A stretch of DNA of 64,000 nucleotides from an uncultured Eubacteriales bacterium (GTDB lineage Bacteria; Bacillota; Clostridia; Christensenellales; DTU072): contig CASFAV010000013.1 of the NCBI GenBank assembly GCA_949292905.1, forward strand, positions 62,001 through 126,000. Direction: 5' to 3'. Within the stretch, counting starts at the first letter, position 1. The number at the start of each line of letters is the position of its first letter. The position numbers and the translations under genes are program-made. The notes beneath the pieces are model-generated. The model did not search any database. It worked only from the letters and a program-made list of their open reading frames with translations, and had not been told where the DNA came from. Below are positions 7,616-15,131 of the stretch, piece after piece.

Positions 7616-7633
7616 GATTCTGAAGCCGATCGA

Positions 7634-7662
7634 AAAAGCTCCGCGGAATACGCGGAGCTTTT
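7634..7662. terminator. bidirectional terminator between M23 and symporter genes
   Basis: AAAAGCTCCGCG-gaata-CGCGGAGCTTTT, a 12-bp perfect stem with A and T flanks. It serves both convergent genes. Confidence 0.88.
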
Positions 7663-7696
7663 CTCATTATAATAAAATTATTCTCTCGGAACGTTC

Positions 7697-9283
7697 TCAG
7701 GCTTCGGTGCTCTCCCCTTCCGCGACAAGCGTTTCTTCGTGCGCCGGCGTCTCGACGGCGTCGTTTTTCTTTCTTCCTTTGAAAAGCATCCCTATCGGAG
7801 TCACTATCATGGACTGCGCCATGCAGAAAACTCCTATCATGGGAGATCTCTTGATACCGAGCGAAACGAGCTCGCCGAAAGTTTTGCCGCCCGCAAGCGC
7901 GCCGAAAACGAATATCAGCGCTATCGTGGTGACGAGGCACATCGTGACGGAGATATACGCGCCGTACTTATTGGCTTTCTTCGTATACAGCCCGTAGATG
8001 TACGGTCCCATGAAGCAACCGGCGAGCGTTCCCCACGAGAGCGACATCAGAGTGACTATCGCGTCTATCTGGAAAATGGCAAGGAGCGCGGACACCACGA
8101 CGAACAGGAAACAAAGTATCCTTACGAGCAAAGCGACCTGCTTGTCGGAAGCGTCTTTTTTGACGTAGCCTTTATATACGTCAACGCCGAGCGAAGATGA
8201 GCTCACGAGAGCGAGCGAGGAGAGCGTGGACATACTTGCGGAAAGTACGAGCACGCATATGAATCCGAGCATCGCGTAGCCCATAAGCTCGTTCCCGAGC
8301 AGTATATTCGGTATGATATTGGCGCTGTCTTCGGGCATTTCCGGATAAAAAAGTCTTGAGAAAGTTCCGTTGAAATAGGCGCCGCCGCCCACGATGAGAG
8401 CGAATATCGTCGAGATCACGGTCCCCTGGACTATGGCTTTATCGTTCTTGATGGCATAGAATTTCTGTACCGACTGCGGCACCGCCCATATACCGAAGGA
8501 GGTGAGCAGTATATTGAACATGAGCTGTACGCCGGGCGCGTCGTACCACAGACCTGTATCCGACGTCGCGCTCGGGAAGAATCCGTAACCGGACTCTATG
8601 AGTTTCTTAAGACCTTCGATACCGTTGACCTCGGGGGCTTTGAGCATAAGGGCTATCATAACTATGACGCCTATAAGCATTATTATGCCCTGTATGAAAT
8701 TGCTGACCACGTTCGCAAAATAACCGCCCACGAAAAGGTAAACGCCCACGAGGACCGCCATGATGACCACGCACCACTCGAAGGGCAGTCCGAAAACGGC
8801 TTCCGAGATATACCCTATTCCCTGATAAACGGAAGTGGAATACGGGATAAGGAAAATGAATATGACTATCGCGGCGTAAAGCTTAAGATATTTGGAATCA
8901 TATCTTTTGGCGAAAAACTCGGGCATGGTGCTCGCGTTGAGCTCCTGAGTCATATTGCGCGTACGTTTCGCGAGCACGATCCAGGCGAGAAGGGAGCCTA
9001 TTACGGCGTTGGCGATACCTATCCAGACCGCGCCGAGCCCCAGGCTCATACCGAAAGTACCTGCGTAACCGATAAAAACGACCGCCGAAAAATAAGTGGT
9101 ACCGTAGCCGAACGCGCTCATCCAGCCGCCGATACCTCTGCTGCCGAGCAGAAAATCGTCCAAAGTGCGCGCCTTACGCGCGGTAAGCACGCTCACCGCC
9201 ACCATCGCCGCTATAAACAAGGCAAGTATCAGATATGCGTGCCATCTTTCGCCGGTCGTGGCGAGCATCGATGTGAGTGTCAT
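7697..9283 (-). CDS. sodium:solute symporter (SSS/PutP family)
   Basis: 528 residues from the ATG at 9283, which has GGAGGG 5 nt upstream; a longer in-frame start 72 nt earlier lacks a ribosome site and would add non-membrane residues. There are about 13 hydrophobic segments. SSS landmarks include DDFLLGSRGIGGW in the first part, the GYGTTYFSAVVFIGYAG helix and the later LSASMSTLSSLALVSSS helix with the Ser/Thr-rich sodium site. The family couples sodium to uptake of amino acids, sugars, pantothenate or acids; I cannot choose among them. The last 40 residues are a charged cytoplasmic tail. Probably monocistronic, with its own promoter and a palindrome upstream. Confidence 0.93.
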   Translation of the reverse strand: MTLTSMLATTGERWHAYLILALFIAAMVAVSVLTARKARTLDDFLLGSRGIGGWMSAFGYGTTYFSAVVFIGYAGTFGMSLGLGAVWIGIANAVIGSLLAWIVLAKRTRNMTQELNASTMPEFFAKRYDSKYLKLYAAIVIFIFLIPYSTSVYQGIGYISEAVFGLPFEWCVVIMAVLVGVYLFVGGYFANVVSNFIQGIIMLIGVIVMIALMLKAPEVNGIEGLKKLIESGYGFFPSATSDTGLWYDAPGVQLMFNILLTSFGIWAVPQSVQKFYAIKNDKAIVQGTVISTIFALIVGGGAYFNGTFSRLFYPEMPEDSANIIPNILLGNELMGYAMLGFICVLVLSASMSTLSSLALVSSSSLGVDVYKGYVKKDASDKQVALLVRILCFLFVVVSALLAIFQIDAIVTLMSLSWGTLAGCFMGPYIYGLYTKKANKYGAYISVTMCLVTTIALIFVFGALAGGKTFGELVSLGIKRSPMIGVFCMAQSMIVTPIGMLFKGRKKNDAVETPAHEETLVAEGESTEA

Positions 9284-9318
9284 ACGCCCTCCGAAATGCG
9301 CGCAAAAAACGCGCGTTT

Positions 9319-9331
9319 GTAATATTATTAC
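9319..9331. promoter_or_regulatory. palindrome at the symporter promoter, candidate operator
   Basis: GTAATA-T-TATTAC is a perfect 13-bp palindrome, flanked symmetrically by CGCGCG blocks (ACGCGCG near 9309 and CGCGCGT near 9335-9341). It overlaps the -10 box and the predicted transcript start of the symporter gene. Confidence 0.45.
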
Positions 9332-9355
9332 ACTCGCGCGTATAAAATGCAACAA
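9327..9355 (-). promoter_or_regulatory. probable promoter of the symporter gene
   Basis: On the minus strand TTGTTG (9355-9350), a 17-nt spacer and TGTAAT (9332-9327), giving a leader of about 40 nt. Confidence 0.5.
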
Positions 9356-9410
9356 AATTACCGTAATTTCACCGCAAAAATCGGCTTCCCGTTCCGCGGT
9401 GCGGTAAAGT

Positions 9411-10328
9411 TCAGATGGATTTCATTATGTCTCCGTTCTTCGCATTCTGGAACATAAGCCAATAGCCCTCTCCGACGGTCCCCGGTATGGCGAGGAAGTC
9501 GCAGAGTTCCTCCGCTTCTTTAGGCGGCTTGATACCTTCGATACCGGGGACTCCGTAAGCAAGGAAAGTGACCTCGCCCGCTTCGCTCAGTATCCCCACG
9601 ACGTAATACTCTTCGTCGTCGTAAAATACCTTTACCCACTTGCTTTCCGGGATGAGTTTCTCAAGCTCCTCCTCGCGCGGATTCGCGGTCATGATCTCTT
9701 CGAGACGCGAGCGGATATTGCGATAAAAGTTCTCCCCTTTGTTTGCGGAAAAGGGAGGAAAATTCCCTTTGTCCAAGCCGCTCGCAGCGCGCGGCGCGCT
9801 TGCCGGAGTTTCCTCTTTATCCACAGTAACGGTTTCCGTTACAGCTTTTTCGGATCCCTTTTCTGTATTTACTGCTTCTTCACGAGCCACGTCCTCGCCG
9901 CACGCGGGCGCGTCCTGCTCGTAGCCTGCCGAAGCTTCGGCGGAGTCCTCGGTAACGTAGCCGGGATCCGTCTTTACGGTGCTCTCGCCGTCAGAAGAGC
10001 CCTTTAAGGCGAACGCTTCGTATATCTTTTTCTCGTTCACCGCTTCCTTTTTACCGCCTGTGGCTACCACATTGCCTTCGGCGTCCGTAAGCTTCGCGCC
10101 GAGATCGTCCGTGGCGGCGAGATCCAAGGCTATCTCCTTTTCGGTACGTCGCGAAGTTATCTCGACGTTTACCTGCGGTTTGTAGCCCGCCCTGAGTCCG
10201 AGATAAAGCTTTCCGTGCGGTTCCGAATTGAGCACCGCCTTCATGCCCACGCTGTCGCCCACTCTGACGAGCGTTATGTAACCGACCGTAACGTCGGAAG
10301 TCAATACTACCGTTTTTTTGATAAGCAC
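9411..10328 (-). CDS. unknown protein with acidic linker, downstream of rsmA
   Basis: 305 residues from a GTG start at 10328, chosen because AAGGGGGT lies just upstream; an earlier in-frame TTG has no ribosome site. Family not recognised. Three parts can be seen: an N-terminal beta-rich domain (1-95, many alternating hydrophobic residues, KKTVVLTSDVTVGYITLVRV), a low-complexity Glu/Ala/Thr linker (about 100-190), and a C-terminal domain (about 195-305) with NFYRNIRSRLEEIMTANPRE, WVKVFYDDEEYYVVGI and a terminal YWLMFQNAKNGDIM. No signal peptide or membrane segment. It follows rsmA, the place where many Firmicutes have veg, but is not veg. A striking 19-bp palindrome lies directly upstream. Confidence 0.75.
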   Translation of the reverse strand: MLIKKTVVLTSDVTVGYITLVRVGDSVGMKAVLNSEPHGKLYLGLRAGYKPQVNVEITSRRTEKEIALDLAATDDLGAKLTDAEGNVVATGGKKEAVNEKKIYEAFALKGSSDGESTVKTDPGYVTEDSAEASAGYEQDAPACGEDVAREEAVNTEKGSEKAVTETVTVDKEETPASAPRAASGLDKGNFPPFSANKGENFYRNIRSRLEEIMTANPREEELEKLIPESKWVKVFYDDEEYYVVGILSEAGEVTFLAYGVPGIEGIKPPKEAEELCDFLAIPGTVGEGYWLMFQNAKNGDIMKSI

Positions 10329-10339
10329 GTTACCCCCTT

Positions 10340-10358
10340 GTACATATATGATATGTAC
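10340..10358. promoter_or_regulatory. 19-bp palindrome before the unknown gene, candidate operator
   Basis: GTACATAT-ATG-ATATGTAC has perfect 8-bp arms. It lies between the rsmA stop and the Shine-Dalgarno of the next gene, overlapping where a -10 box would fall for TTGTCA at 10379-10374. It could be an operator or, less likely, an AU-rich hairpin in the transcript. Confidence 0.5.
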
Positions 10359-10384
10359 CCGGAAGGTCAAACTTGACAAAAAGG

Positions 10385-11212
10385 CTATTCGGTCAAGTTA
10401 AGCTCACCGTATAATCCGACGTAATCCTTCGCCGAAAGCCGCTCCCCTCTCACGTCGGCGGGGAAGCCCGCGCGTTCTATCGCAAGACGAGCCTTCTCCT
10501 TTCCGTAGCCTGCCGCGATCAGGTTATTGAGCAGAGTTTTTCTACGCATACGGAAGCACTGCCTGACGAGCTCGGACACGGCGCCGACGTCGGTAGCCGG
10601 AAATTTGTCGCGAACGAAATCTATCCTGACGACGGCGGAGTCCACGTTGGGCACGGGGCGGAACATCCTTCGCGGCACGTCGCGCGTTATACGCGCGTCT
10701 CCGCGCAGAGCCACCGTCGCGCTTATAGCGCCGTATTCGGGCGTCCCCGCTTCGGCAACGAGTCTTTCCGCCACCTCTTTCTGCACGGTGACGGTAACGG
10801 ACTCGACGGGGAGCGAGCTCTCCGCGAATCTCATCACGAGCGGCGTGGTGATGTAATACGGGATGTTCGCCACCACCTTGAATTTGCCACCTATTATTCC
10901 GAGAAGCTCCTCGTCGGAACATTTCAATACGTCGCGGAAAACGATTTCGGCGTTCTCGACGCCCGCAAGGCTTTCGCGCAACACGGGCACGAGCGCTTCG
11001 TCGATATCGAACGCCACGACTTTCGAAGCGCGCGCCGCAAGAGCGCGCGTGAGAGTGCCCGCTCCCGCGCCTATCTCGACCACGGTGTCCGTCTTTTCCA
11101 CTCCCGCGTCTCGCGCTATGGCGTCAAGGAGCTGTGAGTCCGTAAGGAAGTTCTGTCCGAGAGATTTTTTGAATACGAAGGAATATTTTCTGAGTATGTC
11201 GAGTATTTCCAT
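10385..11212 (-). CDS. rsmA: 16S rRNA (adenine1518/1519-N6) dimethyltransferase
   Basis: 275 residues, typical length. Rossmann methyltransferase: SLGQNFL near residue 18, SAM-binding VEIGAGAGTLT (45-55), the acidic AFDID that binds ribose, and the catalytic NIPYY (116-120). The C-terminal part (from about 200) has the small helical KsgA domain. It dimethylates two adjacent adenines of the 3'-terminal helix of 16S rRNA during 30S assembly, using SAM. A separate promoter and a strong hairpin in the 5' leader lie upstream. The ribosome site before the ATG is weak. Confidence 0.96.
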   Translation of the reverse strand: MEILDILRKYSFVFKKSLGQNFLTDSQLLDAIARDAGVEKTDTVVEIGAGAGTLTRALAARASKVVAFDIDEALVPVLRESLAGVENAEIVFRDVLKCSDEELLGIIGGKFKVVANIPYYITTPLVMRFAESSLPVESVTVTVQKEVAERLVAEAGTPEYGAISATVALRGDARITRDVPRRMFRPVPNVDSAVVRIDFVRDKFPATDVGAVSELVRQCFRMRRKTLLNNLIAAGYGKEKARLAIERAGFPADVRGERLSAKDYVGLYGELNLTE

Positions 11213-11303
11213 ATTTTACCGAAACGAGTTCTTGATATTTCTCCGGATACGAGTTATACTGAATACGTACCGAAGATAAATAATTGAGGTACGGAAGATA
11301 AAA

Positions 11304-11325
11304 TTGCCCGCCCGTCGGCGGGCAA
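11304..11325 (-). terminator. terminator-like hairpin in the rsmA leader (possible attenuator)
   Basis: On the minus strand TTGCCCGCC-N4-GGCGGGCAA followed by TTTTATCTT; GATAAA/TTTATC extends the stem. It begins only about 15 nt after the predicted transcript start of the rsmA promoter (11345-11373), about 90 nt before the rsmA ATG. No gene ends here in either direction, so it is either an attenuator or the end of a very short RNA. Confidence 0.55.
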
Positions 11326-11344
11326 TCGTTTTATCCGCTCTTCC

Positions 11345-11373
11345 ATTGTAATATTTCCACGCCGTCAAGTCAA
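11345..11373 (-). promoter_or_regulatory. promoter upstream of rsmA
   Basis: On the minus strand TTGACT (11373-11368), a 17-nt spacer and TACAAT (11350-11345). The predicted start is near 11338, leaving a 125-nt leader. Confidence 0.65.
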
Positions 11374-11423
11374 ATATAAGCGCGCAAGCGCGCATACTTT
11401 CGCACGCAATTTGCTTTTTGCGG

Positions 11424-11452
11424 TAGACAGCGGGCGCATAATGCGCTACAAT
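11424..11452 (+). promoter_or_regulatory. promoter of rubredoxin-fprA
   Basis: TAGACA (11424-11429), a 17-nt spacer and TACAAT (11447-11452); the leader is about 25 nt with ACGGAGGTG. Confidence 0.7.
11434..11446. promoter_or_regulatory. palindrome between -35 and -10 of the rubredoxin promoter
   Basis: GCGCAT-A-ATGCGC, a perfect 13-bp palindrome that exactly fills the right part of the promoter spacer. A protein bound here would block RNA polymerase, as expected for a repressor responding to oxygen, NO or metal. Confidence 0.5.
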
Positions 11453-11483
11453 ATATGTAATCAATTTTACACGGAGGTGTACT

Positions 11484-11621
11484 ATGGCAAAATATGTATG
11501 TGACGTATGCGGCTACGTTTACGACGAAGAAGTAGAAGGCGTCAAATTCGAAGATCTCGACGACGATTACGTCTGCCCTCTCTGCGGCGTAGGCAAGGAT
11601 CAGTTCAGCCCCGAACAATAA
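11484..11621 (+). CDS. rubredoxin
   Basis: 45 residues. The two CxxC iron-binding knuckles of rubredoxin are present: [10 protein letters not shown] at residues 4-13 and [10 protein letters not shown] near the C-terminus, with the acidic EDLDDDY before the second. Iron is bound by four cysteines. It most likely donates electrons to the flavodiiron protein encoded 37 nt downstream, the classical rubredoxin-FprA oxygen or NO reduction pair in anaerobes. Slightly shorter than the usual 52-54 residues because the loop between the knuckles is short. ACGGAGG precedes the ATG. Confidence 0.96.
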   Translation: MAKYVCDVCGYVYDEEVEGVKFEDLDDDYVCPLCGVGKDQFSPEQ

Positions 11622-11658
11622 TAATACCCGCGACATTTACCGAACTACAATAGAATAT

Positions 11659-12855
11659 ATGGCAATCATCAGACAGCTGACTCCCGACCTTATTTACACG
11701 GGAGTTAACGACAGGCGCATAGCATTATTCGAGAACGTATATCCCGTTTCGGCAGGCGTCAGCTACAATTCCTACGTCTTGCGCGACCGCGACACGGTGA
11801 TATTCGACACGGCGGACGGCGGCTTCACCGACAAGTACCTTCAGAACGTCGAAGCGGCTCTTGCGGGTACGGCGCCCTCTTATCTCGTCGTGCATCACAT
11901 GGAGCCCGATCACAGCGCGTCGATCAAAGCGCTCGCGGACAAATATCCGGAAATGCGGATAATCCTCAACGCGAAGACGAAAGCCATACTCGCCAACTAT
12001 TTCGGAGGTCTCGACGACCGCACCGTCTGCGTTAAAGACGGCGAAGAGCTCGATATCGGCAAGCATACTCTCAAATTCGTATTCGCTCCGATGGTGCACT
12101 GGCCCGAAGTGATGTTTACCTACGACGTCACGGACGGCGTGCTGTTTTCGGCTGACGCATTCGGCTCTTTCGGCGCGATCGACGGGAGTATCTTCTCCGA
12201 CGAAGCCGATTTCGAGGCATATCTTCCGGAAGCGCGCAGGTATTACACCAATATCGTCGGAAAGTACGGCGTACAGGTATCGAGCGCGATCAAGAAGCTC
12301 GCGGGAGTCCCCGTTAATCTCGTCTGTCCTTTGCACGGACTCGTATGGCGCGGGAATTTCGATAAGATACTCGCTTATTATATCAAGTGGGCGGGCTACG
12401 AACCCGAAGAAAATTCCGTCGTGATAGCCTACGCTTCGATATACGGCAATACGAAGCAGGCGGCGGAAATACTCGCCAAAGAGTTAGCCGAACGCGGCGT
12501 GCGCGGCGTAAAGGTATTCGACCTTTCCAAGACGCATTACTCCTATCTCGTTGCGGAAGCCTTCCGTAACTCAACGATAGTCGTGGCTTCGGTAACTTAT
12601 AACGCGGGTCTGTTCCCGCACACGGACACGTTCTTACGCGAGCTCGAAGCGCACGCCGTCAAGAACCGCAATTTCGCGTTCATTCAGAACGGCTCGTGGG
12701 TGGCGCAGAGCGGAGCGAAGATGGCGGAAGCGGTATCGAAACTCAAGGACGCGCGTATCGTGGGCGAAACGGTCACTCTGAACGGCGCGGTGAAGCCCGC
12801 GACGGAAGAAGCGCTTAAAAAACTCGCCGACGACATCGTCGCGGCGATAAACTGA
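11659..12855 (+). CDS. fprA: flavodiiron protein (A-type flavoprotein, FprA)
   Basis: 398 residues. The N-terminal metallo-beta-lactamase-like domain (1-245) carries the diiron ligands HHMEPDH (HxExD) near residue 79 and later His/Asp positions such as MVHWPE and CPLHGLVW. The C-terminal flavodoxin domain (about 250-398) has the FMN phosphate loop YASIYGNTKQAA. It reduces O2 to water or NO to N2O with electrons from rubredoxin, whose gene lies just upstream, and protects anaerobes from oxidative or nitrosative stress. No rubredoxin domain is fused. The two genes probably form one operon ending at the terminator near 12880. Confidence 0.96.
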   Translation: MAIIRQLTPDLIYTGVNDRRIALFENVYPVSAGVSYNSYVLRDRDTVIFDTADGGFTDKYLQNVEAALAGTAPSYLVVHHMEPDHSASIKALADKYPEMRIILNAKTKAILANYFGGLDDRTVCVKDGEELDIGKHTLKFVFAPMVHWPEVMFTYDVTDGVLFSADAFGSFGAIDGSIFSDEADFEAYLPEARRYYTNIVGKYGVQVSSAIKKLAGVPVNLVCPLHGLVWRGNFDKILAYYIKWAGYEPEENSVVIAYASIYGNTKQAAEILAKELAERGVRGVKVFDLSKTHYSYLVAEAFRNSTIVVASVTYNAGLFPHTDTFLRELEAHAVKNRNFAFIQNGSWVAQSGAKMAEAVSKLKDARIVGETVTLNGAVKPATEEALKKLADDIVAAIN

Positions 12856-12876
12856 ATTTTTGCGCGATCATTCACA

Positions 12877-12905
12877 AAAAACGCCCTCTTCGAGAGGGCG
12901 TTTTC
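12877..12905. terminator. bidirectional terminator between fprA and the lipoprotein gene
   Basis: ACGCCCTCT-tcg-AGAGGGCGT, a 9-bp stem flanked by A run and T run, serving both convergent genes. Confidence 0.88.
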
Positions 12906-12929
12906 TTTAACGCGGTTACGGAGCGGCTG

Positions 12930-14390
12930 TTATTCCGCGAAACTCACGGTATAATTTTCGCTCATAATCACCTCCACGGATATCCTATTGATATCGCTCA
13001 TATCCGTCCCGTTCTCGGAGTAGTGCACCCAGACTGTCAGCCCTGCTTCCTCATCGCGATAAATTTCGGCTTGCATATTGCCCGTCTGCTGTAGCGGTAA
13101 ATACTCCTTGATATCTATGGTCTTTGAGTAGCTTTCGCCGGTTATCGTAATGACGGAGGGAAGAAGACTGTCGTTATTGAAGCGGTCCATAGCGAACGAC
13201 GCATTTTCGTAATTACCGTTCACGTTTTCGTAATACCATGCGGTATTTCCTTCCGAATAATAGTAATTCGACAAAACGTCGTACTCGAAGGCGTCGCCGA
13301 AAGGCTCGTATGTGAACGTCTTTGCGCCGGTTGCGCCGGACATATCCACTCCGGTCACCCTGATATCGAACTCCGTCGTGATATAATTGGTATTTTCGTC
13401 GACGTTTGCATACTCTATCGGAGATTTACTCGCTTCGATGACGTATTCGCCGGAAGCGTTTTTCTTGAGTTCCGTGTCGTTGACAAAGACTTTGGCGTTG
13501 CTCAGATCCGATCCCTCTCCTTTTTTGAGAGTTATGGTCACCGTCCTGTTGTCGCTCGCGGCAAACGTCGAATTGCCGTCTCCGGAAATGACGCAATCGG
13601 CTACGGAGCCTGTTTCGCTATTCACATACCACGATTCGTAACTCACGTTCTGAGGGTAAATATAGACTTCTTTTACCAAATTGTTCAATTTCAAGTTGCT
13701 CGCCAACAGGAGAAGAGTATAATTGTGTTTTTCGGAATCTATTACAGGGCGGATATATCCGTCTTCGCCCTCGATGAACCAACCGAGCTCGTCATTTAAT
13801 CCGTTGTAGACATCATAATGTCCTATCGATTTACCGGACGTAATAGAAATTCCCGATGTAAGGGCGTCGAGCTCGGAGCTGGTGAAACTCAGCGTCTTAC
13901 CGTTTACCGAGCTTACCGCTTCGAGCGCCGTGAATTTGTCGGCTATCCTGAAATCGGCAAGGATATCCCTGTTCGTTACGGAAGCGCCCTCGGCAAGTTT
14001 GAATACGAAATCCGCCTTGCGTTCCTCTGCGGATACTTTGACCACGATATTCTTCTTGACGTTGGTAACGGTGAAGGTAAGCGCTACCTGATAATCGTTC
14101 AGCATCGCGGCGTTGTCGTAATTTGCGTTGAGCGTATACGAAAGCGGCTGTCCGTCCACGGTGAGCTTGACTGTCGCGGGATCGTATTTGTTGGGGAGCG
14201 TGAGGTCGTAGCTCGCCGAACCGCCCTCTTTGATCGCGGAAATAACGCCTTCCTTTCCTGCGTCCGATATAGCCGCGCCGTCTATTCCTTCGACGCTCGC
14301 TTGGTAAGTATTGCCGGAACAGGCGGCGAGTATCGCCGTAAGCATAACGGCGAGCGCCATTACCGCGCACAGTATAATTTTCTTTTTCAT
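12930..14390 (-). CDS. lipoprotein of unknown function
   Basis: 486 residues. A typical lipoprotein signal: MKKKI, a hydrophobic helix and the lipobox LAAC with Cys near residue 23. The mature part is Asn/Thr/Ser/Asp-rich and predicted to be beta-strand dominated, perhaps three or more Ig-like or bacterial surface modules (for example around KEGVISAIKEGGSASYDLTL, FKLAEGASVTNRDILADFRI and TVTITLKKGEGSDLSNAKVF). I do not recognise a named domain or enzyme motif. Probably anchored to the outer face of the membrane. AAGGAG lies before the ATG; the gene is monocistronic and convergent with fprA. Confidence 0.82.
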   Translation of the reverse strand: MKKKIILCAVMALAVMLTAILAACSGNTYQASVEGIDGAAISDAGKEGVISAIKEGGSASYDLTLPNKYDPATVKLTVDGQPLSYTLNANYDNAAMLNDYQVALTFTVTNVKKNIVVKVSAEERKADFVFKLAEGASVTNRDILADFRIADKFTALEAVSSVNGKTLSFTSSELDALTSGISITSGKSIGHYDVYNGLNDELGWFIEGEDGYIRPVIDSEKHNYTLLLLASNLKLNNLVKEVYIYPQNVSYESWYVNSETGSVADCVISGDGNSTFAASDNRTVTITLKKGEGSDLSNAKVFVNDTELKKNASGEYVIEASKSPIEYANVDENTNYITTEFDIRVTGVDMSGATGAKTFTYEPFGDAFEYDVLSNYYYSEGNTAWYYENVNGNYENASFAMDRFNNDSLLPSVITITGESYSKTIDIKEYLPLQQTGNMQAEIYRDEEAGLTVWVHYSENGTDMSDINRISVEVIMSENYTVSFAE

Positions 14391-14467
14391 ATTACATCTC
14401 CTTAAGGGGTTATTTCGGGAAAATCATATCGCAAATAGTATAATTCTCCCGCTCGTTTTTAGAATAA

Positions 14468-14502
14468 CATTAAAATAAAACGGCTGTCAATACACAACCG
14501 TT
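14468..14502 (-). terminator. terminator of the metG-tatD-radical SAM operon
   Basis: On the minus strand AACGGTTGT-N6-ACAGCCGTT (one G-U pair) followed by TTATTTT. Confidence 0.7.
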
Positions 14503-14539
14503 TCAGCGATATTTTAATAATATTCTCCGAAATTCAGGC

Positions 14540-15127
14540 TTAATCGAGATATGCCCTTACTCTCAGCTCCACTCCGAGCGAATCGGCTATCTCGCGCGCC
14601 TTCGCTATGGCGTCCTCTCCTATCACGTCCACTACGGAAAGTATCACGCGGGAAACGTTCTCCTTGCACCTTCTGGCAAAATCGAGAAGTGCGTAAAACG
14701 CCTTCTCTCCGTATTCGCTGTGGCATATCTCCTGATAGGAACGCGCGTCGGTGGCGTTGAGCGAAATGCTCACGGTATCGATATATCCTTTGAGCTTCGC
14801 GGCGACGTCGGTGTCCCAGATAAGATCGCCCTGCCCGTTGGTGTTGATGCGGGTTTTCTTACCGTGCTTGTGTATATAATCGCAAAGCTCCGGTATGACG
14901 TCGAGTCTGTATATCGGTTCGCCGTATCCGCAGAATACCACTTCTTCGGCGGAGTCGATATCGGTAAGCGCGTTGATGACGTCCTCGGCGGAAGGCTCCT
15001 TCGTGAGCCACAGTCCGAATTCCTTGTACCCGTCGTTGCGGCGTATGCAGAAGTCGCAGTTGTTGGAACAGCGGTTGGTGAGATTGAGATATATTTTATT
15101 TCCGATTCTGTAAGTATAGGTATCCAT
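14540..15127 (-). CDS. TatD-associated radical SAM protein
   Basis: 195 residues. The radical SAM cluster motif is CSNNCDFC (CxxxCxxC, residues 19-26), preceded by LNLTNR, and followed by GYGEPIYR (GGE-like SAM motif) and RINTNGQG. The short length, the YTYRIGNKIYLNLTNR start and the position directly after tatD match the TatD-linked radical SAM family found in many Clostridia. The reaction is not known. It starts 4 nt after the tatD stop, so it is translated from the same mRNA; the order is metG, tatD, this gene. A terminator follows. Confidence 0.92.
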   Translation of the reverse strand: MDTYTYRIGNKIYLNLTNRCSNNCDFCIRRNDGYKEFGLWLTKEPSAEDVINALTDIDSAEEVVFCGYGEPIYRLDVIPELCDYIHKHGKKTRINTNGQGDLIWDTDVAAKLKGYIDTVSISLNATDARSYQEICHSEYGEKAFYALLDFARRCKENVSRVILSVVDVIGEDAIAKAREIADSLGVELRVRAYLD

Positions 15128-15131
15128 AAGT

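Noticed and set aside
11216-11464. Small frame on the minus strand between rsmA and rubredoxin
   Set aside because: It runs across two promoters and a terminator-like hairpin, has no ribosome site and no recognisable composition.
13000-13900. Lipoprotein as a substrate-binding protein of an ABC importer
   Set aside because: No importer genes lie nearby and the mature protein has no solute-binding protein motif.
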